Below, piece after piece: positions 52,462 through 60,077 of a stretch of DNA of 64,000 nt. Origin of the DNA: Flavobacteriales bacterium UBA1531 (GTDB lineage: Bacteria; Bacteroidota; Bacteroidia; Flavobacteriales_D; Sanyastnellaceae); the NCBI GenBank assembly GCA_002323795.1, contig DCPZ01000008.1, forward strand, positions 10,961-74,960. Direction: 5' to 3'. The stretch's first letter is position 1; each line of letters begins with the position of its first letter. The notes below the pieces were generated by a model. It was not told where the DNA came from. It saw nothing but the letters and a program-made list of their open reading frames with translations, and searched no databases. The translations under genes were made by a program, and so were the position numbers.

Positions 52462-54555
52462 TCAACGGATGGTATCGCCAGCAGCGGTGCCTTCTTCTGG
52501 CGTTACGAAGCGCAATGACCCATCAGCTGATTCGGCCATCAGCACCATCCCTTGGCTTTCTACACCGCGGATTTTGCGAGGTGCGAGATTGGCCAGTAAG
52601 GTGACGCGTCGTCCTACGACTTCCTCTGGTTCGAAATGTTCAGCGATGCCGCTCAGCACAGTGCGTTCGTCGAGACCTGTTCGAATGGTCAACTGCAGCA
52701 ATTTATCTGCCTTGGGAACACGTTCACACGCGATTACTTCACCGACCCGAAGGTCCATTTTTTGGAAATCATCAAAGGTCATCATGGGCTTGAGAGGTTC
52801 GCAGGCAGCTGCAGGTGCTGCGCTAGCATGGGACGTTCTTAATTTTTCAACTTGGGCATCGACCGTGGATTCTTCCACTTTTTCGAAGAGAATCGGCAAG
52901 TCGCCCAGCACCGCACCGGGTTGCAACATGGCGCCGCTGGCTTGCTCCCATTGAGCATTCTTGATACCAAAAGCTGCTTGCATTTTCTGCGCAGTCTGGG
53001 GAATGAAGGGCTCCAACAGTAAAGAGCAATTCGCAGCAACTTGAATGCATGTGTTCAGGATTACAGCAGTTCGTTCTTCATCTGTTTTCTTGAGCTTCCA
53101 AGGCTCTTGTTCGGTCATGTACTTGTTGCCCAAACGAGCCACTCCCATTGCGGTTTGAAGGGCGTCGCGGAACCTGTTGCGTCGGATCAATTCAGCCACC
53201 TCGCCGGGAGCGGAGTCCAAGGCCGCAATGATGGCATCTTCGTCAGCTGTCCACTTGATGCGATCGATTGGGGGCACCTCCGACTCATAGTATTTTTTAG
53301 TGAGGACAATCACCCGATTGATAAAATTACCGAGGACATCAGCCAATTCGTTGTTGACCCGCTCGCGGTAGTCTGACCAAGTGAACTCACTGTCTTTTTG
53401 CTCGGGCATGATGCTCGTGAGCACATAGCGGAGCTCATCGCTCTTGCCCGGGAAATCAGAGAGGTAATCTTTCACCCAGACCGCCCAATTGCGGGAGGTG
53501 GAGATCTTATCTCCTTCCAGGTTCATGAATGCATTGGCGGGCACGTTCGTCGGCAGATTGAAATCTCCGTGTTCTTTGAGTAGGATCGGGAAGATCAAGC
53601 AGTGAAACACGATGTTGTCCTTGCCGATAAAATGAATCAATTCAGCGTCATTTGACTGCCACCAATTGCGCCAATTTTGTCCTGATTTTTCAGCCCATTC
53701 CATCGTGGATGTGATGTATCCGATTGGGGCATCGAGCCAGACATAAAGCACTTTTCCGTCAGCTCCTTCGACTGGAACGGGCACGCCCCAATCCAGGTCA
53801 CGGGTCATCGCACGGCTTTGCAAGCCCCCGTCAATCCAGCTGCGGCATTGACCATTCACATGGGATTTCCAGGCGCGAGGATCGTGATGCTTCTCGCCGT
53901 TGAATTGTCCACTGTCGATGTAATCACGCAACCAATCTTCGTGGCGCCCCATGGGCAAGTACCATAAAGTGGTGTCTTTTAAAACTGGTGTGGCACCGCT
54001 CAAGGTGGATTTTGGATCAATTAAATCGGTAGGCGAAAGGGCTGAACCACATTTTTCGCACTGGTCTCCATATGCTCCGGCAGCGTCGCATTTGGGACAG
54101 GTTCCAGTGATGTATCGATCTGCCAAAAATTGCGCGGCTTCAGCGTCGTAAAATTGCGCGTCTGTTTTCACTTCAAAACTGCCCGATTCCAGCAACTTCA
54201 GGAAAAAATCTTGCGCGACTTGGTGGTGCTTATCGCTTGAGGTACGGGAATAGTGGTCGAAAGCCATGTCGATTCCTGCAAAAGCTTCTTGCATTTCAGC
54301 GTGGTACTGATCGACAATCTCGCGTGGTGTGACTCCGTCTTTTTTAGCGCGCAGTGTAATGGCGGCCCCGTGCTCATCACTTCCGCAAACCCAAAGCACT
54401 TCGGAACCAGCCATTCGTTCAAAGCGCGCTCGGATGTCCCCCGGTAGATAGGCCCCCGCGATGTGTCCAATGTGAATTGGACCATTGGCATAGGGGAGAG
54501 CCGACGTCATCATCAAACGACGGGGATGGCGAAATGGGCGGGAGGTTGAGGTCAT
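52462..54555 (-). CDS. metG: Methionine--tRNA ligase
   Basis: Charges initiator and elongator tRNA-Met. The 697-residue class I enzyme has HIGH within PIHIGHIAGAYLPGD near residue 28, a zinc knuckle CPKCDAAGAYGDQCEKCG near 150 and the KMSKS counterpart KISTSRNW near 345. A C-terminal EMAP-like tRNA-binding domain runs from about residue 595 (FDDFQKMDLRVGEV). ATG 54555 is chosen, with TSALPYANGPIHIGH close behind; the frame is open to 54759 but that extension is not conserved and overlaps the S66 gene. No -7 box is evident. Confidence 0.96.
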   Translation of the reverse strand: MTSTSRPFRHPRRLMMTSALPYANGPIHIGHIAGAYLPGDIRARFERMAGSEVLWVCGSDEHGAAITLRAKKDGVTPREIVDQYHAEMQEAFAGIDMAFDHYSRTSSDKHHQVAQDFFLKLLESGSFEVKTDAQFYDAEAAQFLADRYITGTCPKCDAAGAYGDQCEKCGSALSPTDLIDPKSTLSGATPVLKDTTLWYLPMGRHEDWLRDYIDSGQFNGEKHHDPRAWKSHVNGQCRSWIDGGLQSRAMTRDLDWGVPVPVEGADGKVLYVWLDAPIGYITSTMEWAEKSGQNWRNWWQSNDAELIHFIGKDNIVFHCLIFPILLKEHGDFNLPTNVPANAFMNLEGDKISTSRNWAVWVKDYLSDFPGKSDELRYVLTSIMPEQKDSEFTWSDYRERVNNELADVLGNFINRVIVLTKKYYESEVPPIDRIKWTADEDAIIAALDSAPGEVAELIRRNRFRDALQTAMGVARLGNKYMTEQEPWKLKKTDEERTAVILNTCIQVAANCSLLLEPFIPQTAQKMQAAFGIKNAQWEQASGAMLQPGAVLGDLPILFEKVEESTVDAQVEKLRTSHASAAPAAACEPLKPMMTFDDFQKMDLRVGEVIACERVPKADKLLQLTIRTGLDERTVLSGIAEHFEPEEVVGRRVTLLANLAPRKIRGVESQGMVLMAESADGSLRFVTPEEGTAAGDTIR

Positions 54556-54628
54556 AGAGTTGGGACGAAAAGAAGTGCGAATTTCGGGCTTTTTCGCTAT
54601 CCATTGCCATCTTGCGCCATACCATTGA

Positions 54629-55534
54629 ATGGAATCCATGAATGCACTGTCCTCATTGACCATAATCCCTGCACCTTTAGAGCGAGGCGACCGGATTATG
54701 CTGGCGGCTCCGGCACGGTTCGTGACCGAGGAGCAAGCGGATGCGGCGGTAAAATTCATATCAGAGGCAGGATTCGTAGCCGTCGTTCCTGAGGGTTTGC
54801 TTCTTCGAGACGGTCAATTTGGTGGCAGTGATGTCCATCGTGCGGAGGTCATGAACCAAGGGTTTGCTGCGCCTGATGTAAAAGCCATTTGGGTGATGCG
54901 TGGAGGCTATGGTTGCGCCCGTATCTTGCCCCTGCTGAATCCTGAAGTTTTCTTGCGTTGCCCCACTTGGATCATAGGTTTCAGCGACGTGACTGCGTTG
55001 CACGGTTGGGCCAACCGTCTGGGCTCGGCAACCTTGCATGGACCTGTGGCAAACACTTTTGCATCAAGCCTGCCCAAGGAGCAGGATGTTTTTTGGGCGA
55101 GTCTAACGGCTTCTCATGAAGCCGTTCAAGAATCGAAAGTGGTGGGGGGGAATTTGAGCGTTTTGTTCAGCCTCTTGGGAACACCTTTTTTTCCGGAGTG
55201 CTCGGGAAATTGGCTATTGCTCGAGGATTTGGATGAATACCTTTATCACATAGACCGCATGATGCTGGCCTTGCGTTTGGCGGGTGTTTTGGATGAGGTG
55301 AAGGGACTTTTGATTGGCTCATTCTCTGATTTGAGGGACAATACCATCGCCGACGGTCAGTCCTCGGAGAATCCTTTTGGCCAATCGATTGAAGAAATCA
55401 TACGGGCACATGTTCCAGAAGGCAAACCAATTGATTGGAATCTGCCGGTTGGGCATGGGCAAAAAAACGTTCCTGTTTTATTTGGAGTAAGTTGGGAGCA
55501 ACAAAAGCATCACTTCGCCCTCGGAAAGTCCTAA
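54629..55534 (+). CDS. S66 family LD-carboxypeptidase
   Basis: Muramoyl-tetrapeptide carboxypeptidase-like enzyme of peptidoglycan recycling. The 301-residue protein has the nucleophile Ser in the GFSDVTALH segment, preceded by IWVMRGGYGCARIL near residue 88. The Glu and His of the Ser-Glu-His triad are in LLEDLDEYLYHIDRM and LPVGHGQKN. No signal peptide, so it acts in the cytoplasm. Several ATGs lie close together (54629, 54638); the first is used. kbl begins 32 bases after its stop. Confidence 0.9.
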   Translation: MESMNALSSLTIIPAPLERGDRIMLAAPARFVTEEQADAAVKFISEAGFVAVVPEGLLLRDGQFGGSDVHRAEVMNQGFAAPDVKAIWVMRGGYGCARILPLLNPEVFLRCPTWIIGFSDVTALHGWANRLGSATLHGPVANTFASSLPKEQDVFWASLTASHEAVQESKVVGGNLSVLFSLLGTPFFPECSGNWLLLEDLDEYLYHIDRMMLALRLAGVLDEVKGLLIGSFSDLRDNTIADGQSSENPFGQSIEEIIRAHVPEGKPIDWNLPVGHGQKNVPVLFGVSWEQQKHHFALGKS

Positions 55535-55566
55535 TTTCGCGGAGTTAAACCTTCATCATTATTGCC

Positions 55567-56772
55567 ATGTATGGTTCTATGAAACAACACCTTCGCGACG
55601 AATTAACCAACATCGAGGAGGCCGGATTATTCAAAAAAGAGCGTGTGATTGCCGGTGCTCAGGATGTCGAAATCACCTTGGAGGATGGTTCCAAGGTGTT
55701 GAATTTCTGCGCGAACAATTATTTGGGACTCAGCAACGACTCGCGGGTAAATGAAGCTGCAAAGCGTGCGATTGACAGCCATGGTTTTGGCATGTCCAGT
55801 GTTCGTTTCATTTGCGGAACGCAGGACATCCACAAGCGATTGGAGGAGCGCATCGCTGATTTCCATAAAACAGAAGATACCATTCTATATGCCGCTGCTT
55901 TTGACGCCAATGGCGGTGTCTTTGAGCCGTTGTTGGGTCCAGAGGATGCCATTGTTTCGGATGCCTTGAATCACGCTTCCATCATCGACGGGGTTCGCCT
56001 TTGCAAAGCGGCTCGCTACCGATATGCCAACAATGACATGGTTGATTTGGAAGCGCAATTGAAGAAAGCATCAGAGGCGAATCACCGATTTAAAATCATC
56101 GTGACGGATGGGGTGTTTTCAATGGATGGATACGTGGCTCAAATAGGTAAAATCTGTGATTTAGCGGATCGATATGACGCTTTGGTCATGGTCGACGAAT
56201 GCCATGCCACGGGTTTCATTGGCAAGACGGGAAGAGGCAGCGTGGAATTGGGCGATGCTCTTGGCCGTGTCGACATCATCACTGGCACATTGGGCAAGGC
56301 CATGGGCGGTGCGATGGGCGGCTTTACTACAGGTCGAAAGGAAATCATCGAAATGCTACGCCAGAAGTCGCGTCCTTACCTGTTTAGCAACAGCCTTGCG
56401 CCGAGCATCGTTGGAGCGTCGCTGGAAGTGTTCAGCATGCTGAGTGAATCCACAGAGTTGCGTGATCGGCTGGAGGAGAATACGAGATACTTCAAAGCAG
56501 GTATGCGCCGCGTGGGCTTGCCCATCAAGGATGGAGAATCTGCGATTGTTCCAGTGATGCTGGGTGACGCCAAACTTTCTCAGGACATGGCGAATCGCTT
56601 GCTGGATGAAGGAATTTATGTCATTGGATTTTTCTATCCTGTCGTGCCAAAAGAACAGGCGCGAATTCGCGTCCAGCTCTCTGCGGCTCATACCCGAGAA
56701 CAGCTCGACCACGCCATTGCTTCGTTTGAAAAAGTAGGCCGTGAATTGGGCGTCCTCGAGGCTTTTGCCTGA
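55567..56772 (+). CDS. kbl: Glycine C-acetyltransferase (2-amino-3-ketobutyrate CoA ligase)
   Basis: PLP enzyme converting 2-amino-3-ketobutyrate plus CoA to glycine and acetyl-CoA in threonine breakdown. The 401-residue protein of the alpha-oxoamine synthase family has FCANNYLGLSND near residue 42, the PLP-contacting DECHATGF near 213 and the Schiff-base Lys in GTLGKAMGGAMGG near 244. The usual partner threonine dehydrogenase (tdh) is not adjacent. The next gene overlaps by one base (TGATG), so they are translated together. The N-terminus MYGSMKQHLRDEL fits KBL rather than serine palmitoyltransferase. Confidence 0.92.
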   Translation: MYGSMKQHLRDELTNIEEAGLFKKERVIAGAQDVEITLEDGSKVLNFCANNYLGLSNDSRVNEAAKRAIDSHGFGMSSVRFICGTQDIHKRLEERIADFHKTEDTILYAAAFDANGGVFEPLLGPEDAIVSDALNHASIIDGVRLCKAARYRYANNDMVDLEAQLKKASEANHRFKIIVTDGVFSMDGYVAQIGKICDLADRYDALVMVDECHATGFIGKTGRGSVELGDALGRVDIITGTLGKAMGGAMGGFTTGRKEIIEMLRQKSRPYLFSNSLAPSIVGASLEVFSMLSESTELRDRLEENTRYFKAGMRRVGLPIKDGESAIVPVMLGDAKLSQDMANRLLDEGIYVIGFFYPVVPKEQARIRVQLSAAHTREQLDHAIASFEKVGRELGVLEAFA

Positions 56773-57833
56773 TGGAATTTAGGGTTCCTCGAAAAGTTCT
56801 AATTGTCGGAGGCGGATTGGCGGGCACTCTAATGGCATGGGGATGTCAGGAGCGGGGGGTGGATTTTGAGCAATGGTCCAACGGAAGTCCGGCGGCATCT
56901 GATGTCGCTGCGGGCATGTTCAATCCGGTTTCTTTCCGAAGAATTTTACCCCAATGGGATGCGGCCAATCAGAGTGCTCGGGCGCGCGAAGTCTTCAGCA
57001 TTGTCGAAAAAGCATTGGGCATCGATTTGTGGCATGACGTTCCCATCATTCGCATTTTTCCGGACGCTCAATATGCGGCACTTTGGACCGAACGAGCCAG
57101 AGGGGGCCATGAGGTTACACCTTTCATTGAATCAATGCCGGCCGATTTTCTGCACCCTTCGATCAATGCTCCATACGGAGCTGGGATGGTGCCTGATGCA
57201 GGATGGGTGAATGTCCGATTATTGACTGAAAAAAGCCGAGCGCTCCAGTTACAAAACGGTAAATGGAAAAACCATTCTTGGTCTATGCGGGATGGTTGCC
57301 CTCCTGGTTTTGATGCGGTGGTTGATTGTCGCGGTGTCGGGGCTGCTGCTGATCTGGCTCAATTTGGACTGGAGTTGAGACGGAACCACGGTGAAGTGAT
57401 CACGGTGCAAACAGCTATGGACTGGGGGGCACAAACCGTGAACAATGTGACATGGACGTTGCCTCTGGGCAATGGCGCTTTCCGCATCGGATCCACATAT
57501 CGCTGGGACATCGAAGAGCCTGTTGTGCTTGAAAAGTCCTTGAATCATCTCTTGAGACAGGCTAATTTGGCCAGAATAAAACCGGCTTTGTTGGCGAGTG
57601 ATGTTACGAGCCACCTCGCAGGATTGCGACCGTCCTGCTTTGATCGACGGCCGATATTGGGGCGTGTTTCTACGCAACATCATTGGTATGTAGCGTGCAC
57701 GGGCTGGGGGACACGAGGGGTCTCCATTGGTCCAACTATGGTGGACTGGACCTTGGACGCCATGCTCGGCATCACGAGCGATGTGCCAGATGAGGTTCAC
57801 CCCAAAAGATTTCGTACTTTCACAAAAAATTGA
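56772..57833 (+). CDS. FAD-dependent oxidoreductase, DAO family
   Basis: A 353-residue flavoprotein with the FAD dinucleotide-binding motif VLIVGGGLAGTLMAWGCQERG at the N-terminus. The D-amino-acid oxidase family fold includes a second cofactor-contacting segment VDCRGVGAAADL near 190 and the C-terminal AGLRPSCFDRRPILG block. It probably oxidises an amine or amino acid; glycine or sarcosine would suit the neighbour kbl, but this is inference. The start overlaps the kbl stop by one base. The GbsR-type regulator follows within 14 bases. Confidence 0.85.
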   Translation: MEFRVPRKVLIVGGGLAGTLMAWGCQERGVDFEQWSNGSPAASDVAAGMFNPVSFRRILPQWDAANQSARAREVFSIVEKALGIDLWHDVPIIRIFPDAQYAALWTERARGGHEVTPFIESMPADFLHPSINAPYGAGMVPDAGWVNVRLLTEKSRALQLQNGKWKNHSWSMRDGCPPGFDAVVDCRGVGAAADLAQFGLELRRNHGEVITVQTAMDWGAQTVNNVTWTLPLGNGAFRIGSTYRWDIEEPVVLEKSLNHLLRQANLARIKPALLASDVTSHLAGLRPSCFDRRPILGRVSTQHHWYVACTGWGTRGVSIGPTMVDWTLDAMLGITSDVPDEVHPKRFRTFTKN

Positions 57834-57846
57834 AAGTAAGAATCGC

Positions 57847-58368
57847 GTGCATTCAAAAGAAGTAACGGCTGTCCAGGAGTCTTTCATCGAACATTGGCAA
57901 GAAATTGGCAAGCACTGGGGTGTTCCAAAGGCACTGCTTGCTGTGCACGCTTGGCTAATCGTTTGCTCAGAACCGCAATCGACAGACGATGTGATGAGCC
58001 ATCTTGGAATGAGCCGGGGTAATGCGCACAACATGTTGCTCGATCTGGTGGCCTGGGGATTGGCGCACCCCATTAAGAAGCTGGGAAAGCGACAAATTCG
58101 ATTTATGGCAGAGAAGGAAGAATGGGCCATGATGACTGCCATCATTCGGATCCGGAAGAAGAGGGAGTTGGATCCATTTTTGACCTTGGAAGACTGGCGA
58201 AGGGTTCACACGTCTGAGCTTAAATCTGAGAGTTGCGATGGATTGGAGGAACGGCTCGTAAGTTGGATGGTTACTGCGCGTAAAATGGATCGGTTGACAC
58301 ATTTGGCGTCTCGGGAAGACGAATCATGGTGGAAGCGATGGTTGTTTTCTGCGTTGAGAACAAATTAA
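57847..58368 (+). CDS. GbsR/MarR-family transcriptional regulator
   Basis: A 173-residue winged-helix regulator. The GbsR-type pattern is clear: FIEHWQEIGKHWGVPKALLAVHAWLIV, then the helix-turn-helix STDDVMSHLGMSRGNAHNMLLDLVAWG near residues 45-70, then a wing with LGKRQIRFMAEKEEWAMM. The C-terminal helical part probably forms the dimer interface. The start is most likely GTG 57847, 13 bases after the oxidoreductase stop; the frame is open further up but inside that gene. In Bacillus, GbsR controls glycine betaine synthesis. Here the operon with kbl and a FAD oxidase suggests control by a related amine, which is a guess. Confidence 0.85.
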   Translation: MHSKEVTAVQESFIEHWQEIGKHWGVPKALLAVHAWLIVCSEPQSTDDVMSHLGMSRGNAHNMLLDLVAWGLAHPIKKLGKRQIRFMAEKEEWAMMTAIIRIRKKRELDPFLTLEDWRRVHTSELKSESCDGLEERLVSWMVTARKMDRLTHLASREDESWWKRWLFSALRTN

Positions 58369-58397
58369 AAATGCATGGGAAGGCCAAGCGAATCCCT

Positions 58398-58405
58398 TAA
58401 CTTCG
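58398..58405 (+). promoter_or_regulatory. Possible -7 box of YfiR-like gene
   Basis: TAACTTCG, the variant also seen before holB and polA, ends 15 bases before ATG 58421 in the 52-base gap. Confidence 0.45.
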
Positions 58406-58420
58406 AAACAAATTGACTCC

Positions 58421-59101
58421 ATGCATTCTGTGCGCTCTCAACACATCACAATCCAAACTTCCCCGTGCATTCGGAACAGGATGAGGTGTGCTTTAGAGCC
58501 TGCAGGGAGCTTCTGCCAACAAGGGGTGTACCGTTTGAGTCATCTGTTTCGTGCCCTTCTCTTTACAGTCACTTGTGCTTCGGGCTTATTGTATGGCTCG
58601 ATCGCACAGGCTCAAAATCAATTTGCACAGTCAAGCGCAATGGATGAATCGGATACCCGTTCGATTACCAAAGCCAATTTCCTTTATCATTTTGCAGCTT
58701 CAAATGAGTGGCCCGCTGAATTTATGGAGGGACCTTTTCGATTGATTGTCATTGGAAACGCTTCCCTGCATGCCATTCTTTCAGACAAATACGCGATGAA
58801 ATCAATCGGTACACAATCGCTTGAGATTGTTTTACTGGATGATGCTGAGCTGCTTAAGAAAGAGCCTTTTGCGCATGTCATCTACAGTGAAGAATCTGGG
58901 GAAACGTTGCAGCAGATTTTGAAATTTATCCGAGATCAACCCGTATTATTGATTTCAGATGCAGCTGATGGACTGCAGAGTGGAGCGCTCATAAATTTTG
59001 TCGCGGTAAATAACCGCATCCGGTATGAGATCAATTCTGAGGAGGCAAATAAACGTGAACTCCTCATCGGTAATCGAATTTTGTCTTGGGCTGTAAAATG
59101 A
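58421..59101 (+). CDS. YfiR/DUF4154 family periplasmic protein
   Basis: A 226-residue exported protein with a long N-terminal region, a hydrophobic signal segment (about 43-61) and a cleavage region near AQAQ. The mature part matches the YfiR (DUF4154) pattern: KANFLYHFAASNEWP, FRLIVIGNASLHA, then HVIYSEESGETLQQIL, VLLISDAADGLQSGALINFV and NNRIRYEINSEEANKRELLIGNRIL. In Pseudomonas, YfiR restrains the diguanylate cyclase YfiN; no cyclase is seen here. The TPR gene overlaps its stop (ATGA), so the two are co-translated. A role as a periplasmic sensor for the nearby HAMP-SpoIIE protein is a hypothesis. Confidence 0.82.
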   Translation: MHSVRSQHITIQTSPCIRNRMRCALEPAGSFCQQGVYRLSHLFRALLFTVTCASGLLYGSIAQAQNQFAQSSAMDESDTRSITKANFLYHFAASNEWPAEFMEGPFRLIVIGNASLHAILSDKYAMKSIGTQSLEIVLLDDAELLKKEPFAHVIYSEESGETLQQILKFIRDQPVLLISDAADGLQSGALINFVAVNNRIRYEINSEEANKRELLIGNRILSWAVK

Positions 59102-60024
59102 GTGCGATGAACACGAACATAAGATTCTTCTTAGTCACGGGCCTGCTTGTTTTGAGCGCAATTTGTTCATCGATTTGCGCCCAAGGCGTGGCCGATCGTG
59201 CCGCTGATCTTGGTCGGTTGGGGAGGTGGATAGCAGCCAAACAATTGTTGGCGCCGGCCATGGAGTCAGCAGCTCACGAGTCAAACGGTCGAAGTTGGTT
59301 TGTCATGGGGTTCATTCATAAGGAGCTGCACAAAGAACAAGGTGAATTTGGAGCAGATTCGCCAGAACGATTAGCCGCGGTTTTTTGTCTTCAGCGAGCA
59401 ATCCAATTGGGATTGAACGCATCAGATCAGCGAATGGCTGTGGAGGCTTTGGATTTCTTGGCTCGCAGTTATTTCCGGGAGGCCATTGCGATGGTCGAAG
59501 GATTTACCTGGGGTTCGACAGCGGAAATCTTATCACTTTACGGTCGTTACGAAGCATTGGAAGCGAGCCTAAACCCAAATAAAGATTTTGGAATGCAGCG
59601 GTCGGATTTGAATCGTTATTTGGGTCAAGCTCACGCCGTATTACTCGAATCTCAGCCAACACGCTCAGCCGATGAATTGCAGGCCATTTTTGAAGCAGCA
59701 ATCGAACATTATCGCATTGCTTTAGAAGGTAAATCAAATGACTATGCAACCCAATACAACCTTGCAATCACCCTCTACAATCAAGGCGTACGAAAATTGA
59801 AAAGCATAGGTTATGAAACATCGATGTTTGAGTTGATGGAGATCCAAGACATGTGCATCGCTCTTTTCGAGCAGTCGTTGATTCCGATGCAAGCAGCACA
59901 TGCACAGGAACCTGATCGCTTGGAAACCTTAAAGGGGCTTATGACCCTGCATTATGCCCTCTCGCAGAAAGAGGAATCAGACCGGTACCGAGCACAAATT
60001 GAGGAGATTTTGGGCAATCGCTGA
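59098..60024 (+). CDS. Exported TPR-like protein, unknown function
   Basis: A 308-residue protein with a signal peptide ending near SSICAQ. The mature part is entirely helical and reads as several degenerate tetratricopeptide repeats, most clearly ADELQAIFEAAIEHYRIAL and DYATQYNLAITLYNQG. TPR arrays usually bind partner proteins. ATG 59098 overlaps the YfiR-like stop by four bases and is therefore preferred; ATG 59107 is an alternative. It is followed after 53 bases by the HAMP-SpoIIE gene, which has its own promoter box. Specific function is not known. Confidence 0.75.
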   Translation: MSAMNTNIRFFLVTGLLVLSAICSSICAQGVADRAADLGRLGRWIAAKQLLAPAMESAAHESNGRSWFVMGFIHKELHKEQGEFGADSPERLAAVFCLQRAIQLGLNASDQRMAVEALDFLARSYFREAIAMVEGFTWGSTAEILSLYGRYEALEASLNPNKDFGMQRSDLNRYLGQAHAVLLESQPTRSADELQAIFEAAIEHYRIALEGKSNDYATQYNLAITLYNQGVRKLKSIGYETSMFELMEIQDMCIALFEQSLIPMQAAHAQEPDRLETLKGLMTLHYALSQKEESDRYRAQIEEILGNR

Positions 60025-60065
60025 ATCAGACCATTGCGTTGGAAGGGTTTGAGCCTTTCCCGCTT

Positions 60066-60073
60066 TAACTTGG
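60066..60073 (+). promoter_or_regulatory. -7 box of SpoIIE gene, leaderless geometry
   Basis: TAACTTGG, one mismatch from TAnnTTTG, ends exactly four bases before ATG 60078. It is the only TTGG variant seen. Confidence 0.4.
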
Positions 60074-60077
60074 GCAC

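Noticed and set aside
57249..58145. Open frame of 298 codons antisense to the FAD oxidase and GbsR genes
   Set aside because: It spans two well-supported genes on the opposite strand and its translation is Cys/Ser/His-rich without any domain.
60040..60060. Imperfect inverted repeat after the TPR gene as a terminator
   Set aside because: The stem needs a G-T pair and is not followed by a T-run; it sits just ahead of the SpoIIE promoter box.
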